A DNA stretch of 11,816 nt from Caldifarciminota bacterium (lineage in GTDB: Bacteria > Hydrothermota > Tepidihabitantia > SM23-42): the NCBI GenBank assembly GCA_023128195.1, contig JAGMEL010000290.1:1-11816 (forward strand), in the 5' to 3' direction. Below are positions 1 through 5,938 of this stretch, in pieces; positions within the stretch are counted from its first letter, which is position 1, and every line of letters begins with the position of its first letter. The notes beneath the pieces are model-generated. The model was not told the origin of the DNA, ran no database searches, and was given only the letters and a program-made list of their open reading frames with translations. The position numbers were made by a program, and so were the translations under genes.

Positions 1-58
1 GTTCAAAAAATATTTTTCGTTCTTCTCTTTGATAGGCTTTTGACATAAATTTAACACT

Positions 59-901
59 TTAAATCTTATTTTTTGTCTGCTTTTTCAATTTCCTCAGCAT
101 CGACCAAAGAAATAAACAATAAATAACGGTAAATATACCAAAACCTATAATCAGACCTGTATCGCTTGGAACGTTTTTATATTTTGCAACAACCATCAAA
201 GAAATAATATTAATATTAGTGATGATGGCAAAAATAATCATCATTGGTGCCAAAAGATAACCGAGATTTTTCTTTTTGATAAGCATAAAACCGGCAATAA
301 ATATTAATGGCAAATAAAACGTATAATCCAAAACATGCACCGTATTGGTAATTAAGCCTGTCTCAATAATATTTTCCGGAACATTATTTTCTAAAACTGC
401 CGGTAAATCTCCTGACAACCATAAGAATACAAACATAATGCTTATGAAAATTAAAAAAATACCAATTGTTTTTGTTGGAACTTTTTCGGTAAACCATGAC
501 TTAAAATCTTCTTTTAGGTAATTGACGAAAAAATAAATAACAGAAAAGTTTGATAGACCTAAAATTATGCAATAGACTAGAAATAGATAATTAAAATGCA
601 CCGCAAAGCAATATATAACATAAGAATAGATATTGGTAATCATAGCACCAATCCAAATAATTTTTGCCACTTTATTTCCCCTGGTAGCATATAAAGCAGA
701 GAGCAAGAGTATTGGTGCGACAAAAAATAAATTGGAAATGTCTTGACCGACACATTGAGCCAACCAGTCTGTAGTTTCTCTGAAATATAAATTTTGTTGC
801 CAGATACCAATGGCACTACAAATAGCCATAAGGATGACGACTGGGACAGTGAAGTATAGAAAATTTCTATCTTTTCCTAATTGTGAATTAATTTTTTCCA
901 T
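59..901 (-). CDS. Unrecognised eight-helix membrane protein
   Basis: The protein has 280 residues. I see about eight hydrophobic segments, near residues 14-34, 55-72, 79-100, 104-128, 144-164, 190-208, 212-238 and 248-269, and a basic C-terminal tail (KLKKQTKNKI). There is no signal peptidase site and no catalytic motif that I recognise. Polar residues between helices 1 and 2 (RETTDWLAQCVGQD) could form an external loop. The ATG start is supported by GAGGT about nine bases upstream and by a TATAAT box further up. The gene is clearly more AT-rich than the kor and pst genes and has no obvious functional partner: upstream is the toxin-like gene, and only 58 bases of the window lie downstream. 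It resembles uncharacterised polytopic proteins I have seen annotated as hypothetical, but I cannot name a family. That it is a real gene is fairly sure; the function is unknown. Confidence 0.8.
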   Translation of the reverse strand: MEKINSQLGKDRNFLYFTVPVVILMAICSAIGIWQQNLYFRETTDWLAQCVGQDISNLFFVAPILLLSALYATRGNKVAKIIWIGAMITNIYSYVIYCFAVHFNYLFLVYCIILGLSNFSVIYFFVNYLKEDFKSWFTEKVPTKTIGIFLIFISIMFVFLWLSGDLPAVLENNVPENIIETGLITNTVHVLDYTFYLPLIFIAGFMLIKKKNLGYLLAPMMIIFAIITNINIISLMVVAKYKNVPSDTGLIIGFGIFTVIYCLFLWSMLRKLKKQTKNKI

Positions 902-937
902 AGTTTATTACCTCTATTAATAACTTAGCTATATGTA

Positions 938-943
938 ATTATA
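938..943 (-). promoter_or_regulatory. Possible -10 box of the membrane-protein gene
   Basis: TATAAT on the minus strand, about 37 bases upstream of the ATG at 901. No good -35 hexamer lies 16-18 bases upstream (the best is TTAAAT or TAAATA) and the area is AT-rich, so this is a weak call. Confidence 0.3.
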
Positions 944-1029
944 AGATAAATATTTTTTCTTATTTAAAAACTTATCGTTTCTTCTTCTCTCAGAAAAAAA
1001 TATTTTTTGAATTGCACATAACTTTTTTA

Positions 1030-1048
1030 TATCCGACAGTGTCGGATA
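1030..1048. repeat. 19-bp palindrome, 9-bp arms
   Basis: TATCCGACA and TGTCGGATA flank a single central base, in the 207-bp gap between the toxin-like gene and the membrane-protein gene. It is not followed by a T-run in either direction, so it does not look like an intrinsic terminator. It could be an operator for a dimeric regulator or a dispersed repeat unit. Nothing else in the gap resembles a gene. Confidence 0.6.
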
Positions 1049-1108
1049 CCCTACAAATTTAGGTGTATAGGCAGAATCTATGACAGGGCAGTTTCCAAAT
1101 AGCAATTC

Positions 1109-1732
1109 TCATTTCTTGATAATATGTATTATTTGGTTTTCAAAATACTTTTTTACATCTTGCCACACAACATCTTTCAGCATAACTGGCATAGCGTCAG
1201 GTTCAGCATCATCAAAAAAAATGAGACTCTTTTTAATATGCATCAGATTCGAGGCAAGTATTCCATACTTTTTGTCATAGATAGCTAAAAGTTCGGATAA
1301 TCTGTAATTCAACTGACATATGAAATATAAATCAATGAAATCCCTTTTTGTACCCCTTGATGTGATTGCATCGATCTTCATCGCAGCAATGTCACGGATA
1401 TCAGCAATGTTTAATGATAGATATTGTATGGATGGAAAAACCAAAGGGTACTCGTAGACAAAAAGACTGAACTTGGTGCCCTTGAATTTTCCCAGAATTG
1501 TTCCTTTATCGAGTTCTTCGACCTCAAAGGCCGCCACGCGTGCTAGTTCAGCCGCAACAATCTTGGGTTCGAACTGCTTAACAGTAAAAAAATCAAAATC
1601 AATTGAAAGCCGATGCCCTAATTGAAGCGCACAGGCAGTGCCCCCTGCGAGATAAGCATCTTTTAATATCGCCGAGCGACCTAATAGGGCCAGATGCTCT
1701 TTGGTGTCTTTGATGAGGACTTCTTCAAACAC
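1109..1732 (-). CDS. AbiEii/AbiGii-family nucleotidyltransferase, toxin-like
   Basis: The 207-residue protein carries the AbiEii/AbiGii nucleotidyltransferase signature. YLAGGTACALQLGHR is followed by SIDFDFF, giving the Gly-Gly loop at 30-31 and metal-binding aspartates D45 and D47. The later KIDAITSRGTKRDFIDLYF block (119-137) supplies the conserved Lys, Arg and Asp residues. Characterised members of this superfamily act as toxins of type IV abortive-infection or MenAT-like systems by transferring nucleotides to RNA or other targets. The substrate here cannot be read from sequence. It is shorter than classical AbiEii proteins (around 290 residues), like the compact members found next to DUF6922 genes. 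The start is GTG at 1732 with GAGGTG five to ten bases upstream. It overlaps the upstream partner by 52 bases in another frame, a strong sign of coupled expression. The family call is firm; the toxin role is inferred from context. Confidence 0.82.
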   Translation of the reverse strand: MFEEVLIKDTKEHLALLGRSAILKDAYLAGGTACALQLGHRLSIDFDFFTVKQFEPKIVAAELARVAAFEVEELDKGTILGKFKGTKFSLFVYEYPLVFPSIQYLSLNIADIRDIAAMKIDAITSRGTKRDFIDLYFICQLNYRLSELLAIYDKKYGILASNLMHIKKSLIFFDDAEPDAMPVMLKDVVWQDVKKYFENQIIHIIKK

Positions 1733-1983
1733 AACACCTCTTCTTCCGGGATGCCTAATACCAGTGCCCAGAAATTAGCACTCTTTTTGGAATAACCACG
1801 ATAGTTACACAAAGCCTCTTTAATTTCGGATCGTTTGAATGTCTTTTGCATCCAGTCTACCGCCTTATCATTGCCATACTCCAGAATCCGTTTGATGATA
1901 AATATTCTCCATTTCGATAGATCCAGTTCTTCAAATTTCACGTCCCAAAAATATTCTTCCAAAAACCCAGGCAGACGATTCAT
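1681..1983 (-). CDS. DUF6922-like small protein, putative antitoxin partner
   Basis: The 100-residue protein resembles the DUF6922 family, by recollection of its pattern. The N-terminal LPGFLEEYFWDVKFEELDL is followed by a region containing IIKRILEYGNDKAVDWM, and then by KKSANFWALVLGIPEEEVLC near the C-terminus. Such proteins commonly precede AbiEii-type nucleotidyltransferases and are taken to be the antitoxin half, although they lack the winged-helix AbiEi domain. The predicted helical middle section and the basic patch (KRSEIKEAL) could fit DNA or protein binding. The gene overlaps the toxin-like gene by 52 bases. The ATG lies seven bases after a TATAAT box with no Shine-Dalgarno sequence between them, so the message is probably leaderless. 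The pairing and fold family are fairly likely; the antitoxin activity is inferred only. Confidence 0.7.
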   Translation of the reverse strand: MNRLPGFLEEYFWDVKFEELDLSKWRIFIIKRILEYGNDKAVDWMQKTFKRSEIKEALCNYRGYSKKSANFWALVLGIPEEEVLCLKKSSSKTPKSIWPY

Positions 1984-1989
1984 AAATAA

Positions 1990-2017
1990 ATTATAACCAG
2001 TTTAAACTACAAATCAA
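1990..2017 (-). promoter_or_regulatory. Promoter of the toxin-antitoxin-like pair, probably leaderless
   Basis: TTGATT (2012-2017), a 16-base spacer, then TATAAT (1990-1995). The predicted transcript start, seven bases downstream, is the A of the ATG at 1983. The spacer holds a 10-bp palindrome, AGTTTAAACT (1999-2008), placed where an autorepressor could bind. That operator role is inference. Confidence 0.6.
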
Positions 2018-2062
2018 TAGGCTAACAAAGTATTACAGAACGGTTTATTATCCTGAGTCGTA

Positions 2063-2349
2063 TGGGGTCAGCCCTCGAAATTAGAAACTAATTGACGGCA
2101 CTATAGAGATCCAAACAAGTGAAAGACTTTAGGGTCAAATCAATACAACAAATGATGTTATAAAATAAGGCAGGAGATGGCATGAGGAGGCAGAATAAGG
2201 TTATTAACGGCAACAAGGCAAGGATATGGGGACAAATCTTTTGCTTCGCAGATGATTACGCAGCCGGAAAACACAGATTACATAAATTAAGAGTGGAATC
2301 TCATGGCAATCTCAAATAAATTAGTTTCTAATTTCGAGGGCTGACCCCA
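2063..2349. mobile_element. Non-autonomous, MITE-like element with 31-bp terminal inverted repeats
   Basis: The two ends are perfect 31-bp inverted repeats, 2063-2093 (beginning TGGGGTCAGCCCTCGAAATT) and 2319-2349, enclosing 225 bases. No transposase is encoded on either strand. There is no clear target-site duplication in the immediate flanks (CGTA on the left, CATG on the right), which fits an IS200/RAYT-like or hairpin-type mover better than a classical DDE element. From memory, similar ends starting GGGGTCAG occur beside REP-associated tyrosine transposases in metagenomic genomes; I cannot confirm this here. The interior holds a 45-codon open frame and a CACAGATTACA motif shared with the heptamer array near 8080. 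The element occupies most of the gap between the kor operon and the toxin-antitoxin-like pair. Confidence 0.75.
2182..2319 (+). CDS. Doubtful 45-codon frame inside the MITE-like element
   Basis: A plus-strand frame starts at an ATG preceded by AGGAG six bases upstream. It encodes 45 residues ending LRVESHGNLK, and its stop codon falls on the first base of the right terminal repeat. It has no recognisable domain, and part of it (ADDYAAGKHRLHK) is just the translation of the CAGATTAC-type repeat sequence. It may be a leader or remnant of a lost transposase gene, or pure chance. Confidence 0.15.
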   Translation: MRRQNKVINGNKARIWGQIFCFADDYAAGKHRLHKLRVESHGNLK

Positions 2350-2383
2350 CATGCTAATACTGTTGCCGGTTGTTAATCCTGTT

Positions 2384-2932
2384 TCATTGCGCTGAGGCGA
2401 GCTGCTGCTTGCCATAGTCGTGCCCTTTTTCAAATGCCGATTGATTTAGCGCCAATGCCTTATCAGGAACTGAACCAGGAAGCGCTTTCTTCATTGCCTC
2501 ATAGCTCACGATTTTAGTAATTGCAGTAAAGAATCCAAGCATTACCACATTGGCAACGATTTTATTCCCGAGTTGCTCAGCAAATCTTGTTGCCGGTATC
2601 GAGAGAATCTTAATTTTGCCGCGGGGTGGTTTAGATTTTACCATATCTTCATCTATAAGGAGTAATCCCTTGTCTCCTAATTCAGGCTCAAACTTATCAT
2701 AACCTTCCTGGGACATAGCAACCAGGACATCTGCCGCTACAACATAGGGATAAAGCACTTTAGTTTCCGACACAACCAATTGGGAGCTGCATGCGCCACC
2801 TCTTGCTTCTGGACCAAAGGATTGGCTCATTGTAGCATACTTATTGTCATGAATTGAAGCTGCCTTTCCCGCAATAATACCTGATCTGATAATACCCTGT
2901 CCTCCGTAACCGGCAAATCTAATCTCCGCCAT
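2384..2932 (-). CDS. korC: 2-oxoacid:ferredoxin oxidoreductase, gamma subunit
   Basis: The 182-residue protein is the gamma domain of the 2-oxoacid:acceptor oxidoreductase family. It opens with MAEIRFAGYGGQG (nucleotide/CoA-binding glycine loop) and continues with SFGPEARGGACSSQLVVS near residues 37-54, both diagnostic of KorC/PorC/VorC. This subunit contributes the CoA-binding domain. The start at 2932 is chosen over a longer frame back to 3025, because GGAGG (2938-2942) sits five bases upstream and homologues begin at this glycine-loop strand. It overlaps korB2 by 14 bases. It is the only gamma gene for two alpha-beta pairs, which suggests one shared complex rather than two separate enzymes. 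It is the last gene of the operon. The substrate (2-oxoglutarate, pyruvate or branched-chain 2-oxoacid) cannot be settled from this subunit. Confidence 0.9.
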   Translation of the reverse strand: MAEIRFAGYGGQGIIRSGIIAGKAASIHDNKYATMSQSFGPEARGGACSSQLVVSETKVLYPYVVAADVLVAMSQEGYDKFEPELGDKGLLLIDEDMVKSKPPRGKIKILSIPATRFAEQLGNKIVANVVMLGFFTAITKIVSYEAMKKALPGSVPDKALALNQSAFEKGHDYGKQQLASAQ

Positions 2933-3707
2933 TTCTGCCTCCTGACTTGTTCTGCGGCGGAACACATCCATAAGGGATGAATTTATCGCCCAATACACTA
3001 CTGAGTTGAGTATTATAGGTCTCAAGAAATGTCGGCCTCTCCTTATCAGTAAATTTACCTACCACAATTTTCTTCTCAGGGGTAATCTCCACATTCCTCG
3101 GATCTTCATTGTTTTTTATTACTGAATTTTCATAGTAGAAATTTAACACATTAGACTCGATATGTTTAATATCTGTATAATAATTTGGGCCTGGTGCCAG
3201 AATCTCAATCATAGACATACCCCGTTTATTTAAAGCCTCAGCAATAGAGTTTGCAAGCTCGTCAATATGCAATGCCGTCCATCTTGCAGTATACAATGCG
3301 CCACAAGAATTACCAAGATGTGGAATATTAAACGGTTCATCAAAAGTTGAGTAGGGTGAAAATGCAGGTGCAGTTTTAGGAACAGACTGACCCCCTATCT
3401 TTTTATAAACAAAATTATTAATACATATGACAAGGAGTTCCATATTTCTTCTGCTTCCGTGCACAAAATGATTTCCCCCAAGCGTCATCATATCGCCTAT
3501 GAATGGTACGACTTTTAGAGCAGGATTACCCAATTTCAACCCGGTTCCAAAGGGAATTGCCCTACCTCGGGTTGTGTGGAAAAAATCGACACCCAGAAAA
3601 TCTACGACTTCAGGCTCAAATGGAATATCTGATGGAACACAGATCATAGATGGTTTAACCCCTGATTTTTCTATTCCCTTTGCAAAAGCAGTAACAATTG
3701 AATTCAT
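2919..3707 (-). CDS. Degenerate beta subunit of 2-oxoacid:ferredoxin oxidoreductase (KorB2)
   Basis: The 262-residue protein aligns along its length with KorB1 (shared FHTT.GRAI, GGNHF.H..RRN, EPFNIP, ARWT.LHI, VGKF.D.ERPT) but lacks the catalytic core. It begins just after the point where CPGCG should be, so the first Cys pair is absent. The SGIGC segment is PSDIPF (25-30), the third Cys site reads APGP (171-174), and GDGD of the thiamine diphosphate motif is GDMM (71-74), although NN (97-98) remains. It should therefore bind no 4Fe-4S cluster and probably no ThDP. The ATG overlaps the korA2 stop (ATGA), and an in-frame stop lies five codons upstream, so the short N-terminus is genuine. GGAGGAGGT lies 14 bases from the ATG, an unusually long spacing. 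The frame is intact and well conserved, so this looks like a retained non-catalytic subunit rather than a decaying gene. Confidence 0.85.
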   Translation of the reverse strand: MNSIVTAFAKGIEKSGVKPSMICVPSDIPFEPEVVDFLGVDFFHTTRGRAIPFGTGLKLGNPALKVVPFIGDMMTLGGNHFVHGSRRNMELLVICINNFVYKKIGGQSVPKTAPAFSPYSTFDEPFNIPHLGNSCGALYTARWTALHIDELANSIAEALNKRGMSMIEILAPGPNYYTDIKHIESNVLNFYYENSVIKNNEDPRNVEITPEKKIVVGKFTDKERPTFLETYNTQLSSVLGDKFIPYGCVPPQNKSGGRNGGD

Positions 3708-4945
3708 TTCTTTAATTTGTTACCTCCTCCAAAAATCGATTTCTCCAATTTTGTCTTATACTCAACAACCCCTTCAATTTTTCCTTCTTGTTTAGCTGCA
3801 TACACTATCGCATCGAATATATCATCTGGATTATGAACTCCTGAACCACCATGAGGAACAAGCACGACATTTGCCTTACCATGACTGCATCTATCAACTT
3901 CATAAACAATCTGCCCATAATTTATTTCTGGAACAACAAAGGCTTTTATAGTCTTGGCGAGTTCGCAGATCTTTTCGTCAGGAAATGGCCACACAGTTAC
4001 TAATCTCAAATTACCAACCTTTATACCTTTTTCTCGAGCTCTCTCAATCCCGCGCACGGCAACCCTTGACGATATTCCATAGGAAACAACAATAACCTCA
4101 GCACCCGATATCCCCTCTTCTTTAATTTCAATGATTTTGTCTTTATTGAGTCTAATCTTGTCAACGAGCCGCCTGACATATGCTGATTTGAATTCCTCAT
4201 TTTTGACCGGGTAGCCTCTTTCATCATGAATGAGTCCAGTAATGTATAGGTTATAGCCATCACCTGCTTTTACCATTTTCGGAACGAGATCGGCATCAGG
4301 TTTAAATGGCAAATATTCATCAGGCAAACCAGTATAAAATCTCCTCGGCTCAATTTCAATTTCCTCAGCCCGTGGGATAACAACTTTCTCAGTCATATGA
4401 CCTACGCATTCATCCGACATTATCATAACAGGACAACGGTATCTTTCTGCCAGATTAAATGCCTTGATTGTATAATCAAACATTTCCTGGGGAGAATCTG
4501 GTGCTATAGCTATAAGTTCATAATCTCCATGTGAACCCCACCGCGACTGCATCATATCTGCTTGTCCTGTCTTGGTGGGAACTCCGGTAGAGGGTCCAGC
4601 GCGCTGGATATTTAATAGTACAAAGGGTGTTTCCAACATTGCACCTAATCCAATGTTCTCCATCATAAGAGAATAACCAGGCCCAGAAGTAATAGTCATT
4701 GATTTAACTCCTGCCCAGGCTGCACCAATTATAGATGCAATAGAACCAAGTTCGTCTTCCATCTGGATAAACATAGCACCGGCAGATGGAGCAACACGGG
4801 CAAACGCCTCGGCTGCCTCAGTGGACGGTGTAATCGGATAACCACCAATAAATGTACATCCTGCTGCCAGGGCACCAAGACCAGCGGCAACATCACCATC
4901 TATATAATAGACACCAGTTTTCACAGCCCTTGGATCAGTCTTCAC
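3704..4945 (-). CDS. korA: 2-oxoacid:ferredoxin oxidoreductase, alpha subunit (KorA2, intact)
   Basis: The 413-residue alpha subunit carries the pyrimidine-binding and transketolase C-terminal-type domains. The substrate loop GGYPITPSTE (34-43), the QMEDE glutamates (61-65), TSGPG (86-90) and QRAGPSTGVPT (114-124) are all canonical. With a beta subunit it forms the active site that decarboxylates a 2-oxoacid on thiamine diphosphate and passes electrons to ferredoxin. Start: I choose GTG at 4945, because AGGAGGT (4954-4960) lies eight bases upstream and the resulting MKTDPRAVKTG matches the MKTDPKGVLTG of KorA1. The upstream ATG at 4969 would place the Shine-Dalgarno inside the gene. It overlaps korB2 by ATGA. 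A 12-bp inverted repeat covers its start region and the end of korB1. It closely resembles KorA1, indicating tandem duplication. Confidence 0.9.
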   Translation of the reverse strand: MKTDPRAVKTGVYYIDGDVAAGLGALAAGCTFIGGYPITPSTEAAEAFARVAPSAGAMFIQMEDELGSIASIIGAAWAGVKSMTITSGPGYSLMMENIGLGAMLETPFVLLNIQRAGPSTGVPTKTGQADMMQSRWGSHGDYELIAIAPDSPQEMFDYTIKAFNLAERYRCPVMIMSDECVGHMTEKVVIPRAEEIEIEPRRFYTGLPDEYLPFKPDADLVPKMVKAGDGYNLYITGLIHDERGYPVKNEEFKSAYVRRLVDKIRLNKDKIIEIKEEGISGAEVIVVSYGISSRVAVRGIERAREKGIKVGNLRLVTVWPFPDEKICELAKTIKAFVVPEINYGQIVYEVDRCSHGKANVVLVPHGGSGVHNPDDIFDAIVYAAKQEGKIEGVVEYKTKLEKSIFGGGNKLKK

Positions 4946-5048
4946 CCGGTTAGACCTCCTTTCAACCATCTATTAATATAACACTTACCTATTTCAAACG
5001 TTAAATATTTTTTCTCTGTACCCCCGTCTTTATTAAGTCTAACCGGGT
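4944..5048 (-). promoter_or_regulatory. 12-bp inverted repeat linking korB1 end to korA2 start
   Basis: GTCTAACCGGGT (5037-5048) spans the korB1 stop codon. Its exact complement, ACCCGGTTAGAC (4944-4955), covers the end of the korA2 Shine-Dalgarno, the spacer and two bases of the GTG start. In the transcript the arms would form a 12-bp stem around an 81-nt loop, hiding the korA2 start until a ribosome finishing korB1 opens it. That coupling role is inferred from position. The 93-base gap holds nothing else that I recognise. Confidence 0.55.
4954..4960 (-). promoter_or_regulatory. Shine-Dalgarno site that fixes the korA2 start
   Basis: AGGAGGT, eight bases before the GTG at 4945. It is the reason for preferring that start over the ATG at 4969, which lies upstream of it. 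Confidence 0.75.
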
Positions 5049-5935
5049 TCATCTTTTGCTCCCTTTAATTCGGAAAGCCACTCGTTGTATCGCTCAGTAT
5101 AAGTTGGCCTCTCTCTATCTACAAATTTCCCTACAATAATCTTCTTCTGGAATCCAATATCAAGGTTCTTTGTATCCTCGCCATGTCTTATTTCTGAATT
5201 ATTATGATAAAACTTCATCATATCAAGCCCATCTCCCAATCTATTTATCCTTGAATAATACTGGGCACAGGGTGAAATCACCTCGATTACAGAAAATCCT
5301 TTTTTATTGAGTGCCTCAACTATAGAATTGCTAAGTCTTCGAATGTGAAGAGTTGTCCATCGTGCGACATATACGGCACCTGATGAATCTGCTATGTACG
5401 GGATATTGAATGGTGGCTCAACGCATCCGAAGGGACAAGTTGTAGCATACGCTGCAAGTGGAGTCGTTGGTGCTACCTGCCCTCCGGTCATTGCGTAAAT
5501 AAAATTATTCACACATATTACGAGCATATCAATATTTCTCCGGGCAGCATGTATGAAATGATTTCCACCAATGGCAATAAGGTCTCCATCTCCAGAAAAA
5601 ACAACTACTTTTATCTTTGGATTTGCAACTTTAATCCCGGTTGCAAAAGCAATTGCACGACCATGAGTGGTATGAAATGAATCAAGTTTTACATAACCTG
5701 CAACCCTTCCCGTACAACCAATACCAGAAACTATACTCATTTTATCTAAATCGATATTTGCTCTTTCAAGTGCGGCAGAAAATGCAGTCACTGCCAAACC
5801 GATACCACAACCAGGGCACCAAATGTGAGGTATCCTGTCCATACGGAGCACATCCTCCATCGGATGGACACAACCTATCTTTGACGGGTCCTCCGGGTGA
5901 GCCTCTTGCACCTTTGAGGATATTAGTGTTTCCAT
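5039..5935 (-). CDS. korB: 2-oxoacid:ferredoxin oxidoreductase, beta subunit (KorB1, intact)
   Basis: The 298-residue beta subunit keeps every catalytic feature. CPGCG (C40, C43), SGIGC (C74) and SPC (C223) are the usual four ligands of the proximal 4Fe-4S cluster; GDGD (115-118) with VNN (142-144) is the thiamine diphosphate-binding motif. FHTTHGRA and the C-terminal GKFVDRERPTYTERYN block are typical of KorB-type proteins. Two further cysteines in TTCPFGC (166-171) are unusual. The ATG at 5935 follows the korA1 stop by three bases and has GGGAG upstream. The roughly 30 residues before IPHIWCPGCG are a normal family extension. It lies between KorA1, whose substrate loop is altered, and KorA2, whose loop is intact, so which alpha it pairs with is open. 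The assignment to 2-oxoglutarate rather than another 2-oxoacid is only likely. Confidence 0.92.
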   Translation of the reverse strand: METLISSKVQEAHPEDPSKIGCVHPMEDVLRMDRIPHIWCPGCGIGLAVTAFSAALERANIDLDKMSIVSGIGCTGRVAGYVKLDSFHTTHGRAIAFATGIKVANPKIKVVVFSGDGDLIAIGGNHFIHAARRNIDMLVICVNNFIYAMTGGQVAPTTPLAAYATTCPFGCVEPPFNIPYIADSSGAVYVARWTTLHIRRLSNSIVEALNKKGFSVIEVISPCAQYYSRINRLGDGLDMMKFYHNNSEIRHGEDTKNLDIGFQKKIIVGKFVDRERPTYTERYNEWLSELKGAKDEPG

Positions 5936-5938
5936 TAT

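Larger units (their letters stand above)
2..1011. repeat. 16-bp inverted repeats flanking the membrane-protein gene
   Basis: TTCAAAAAATATTTTT at 2-17 recurs as its reverse complement at 996-1011, on either side of the AT-rich gene at 59-901. Each arm is itself nearly palindromic (A-tract/T-tract). It could mark the ends of a small inserted cassette. The arms are low-complexity and AT-only apart from one base pair, so chance is a real alternative. Confidence 0.3.

Noticed and set aside
2933..3025. Longer N-terminus for korC back to 3025
   Set aside because: It would overlap korB2 by more than 100 bases, adds residues unlike the family, and the GGAGG site points to 2932.
3704..3735. A frameshift or missed exon-like extension restoring CPGCG to KorB2
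   Set aside because: An in-frame TAA lies five codons before the ATG, korA2 is intact through the junction, and no CPGCG coding is visible in other frames there. Only an assembly error could hide it.
4021..4263. 80-codon minus-strand frame inside korA2
   Set aside because: It is an out-of-frame shadow of conserved korA2 coding sequence with no recognisable protein features.
4946..4969. ATG at 4969 as the korA2 start
   Set aside because: The Shine-Dalgarno AGGAGGT lies downstream of it, and starting at GTG 4945 aligns the protein exactly with KorA1.
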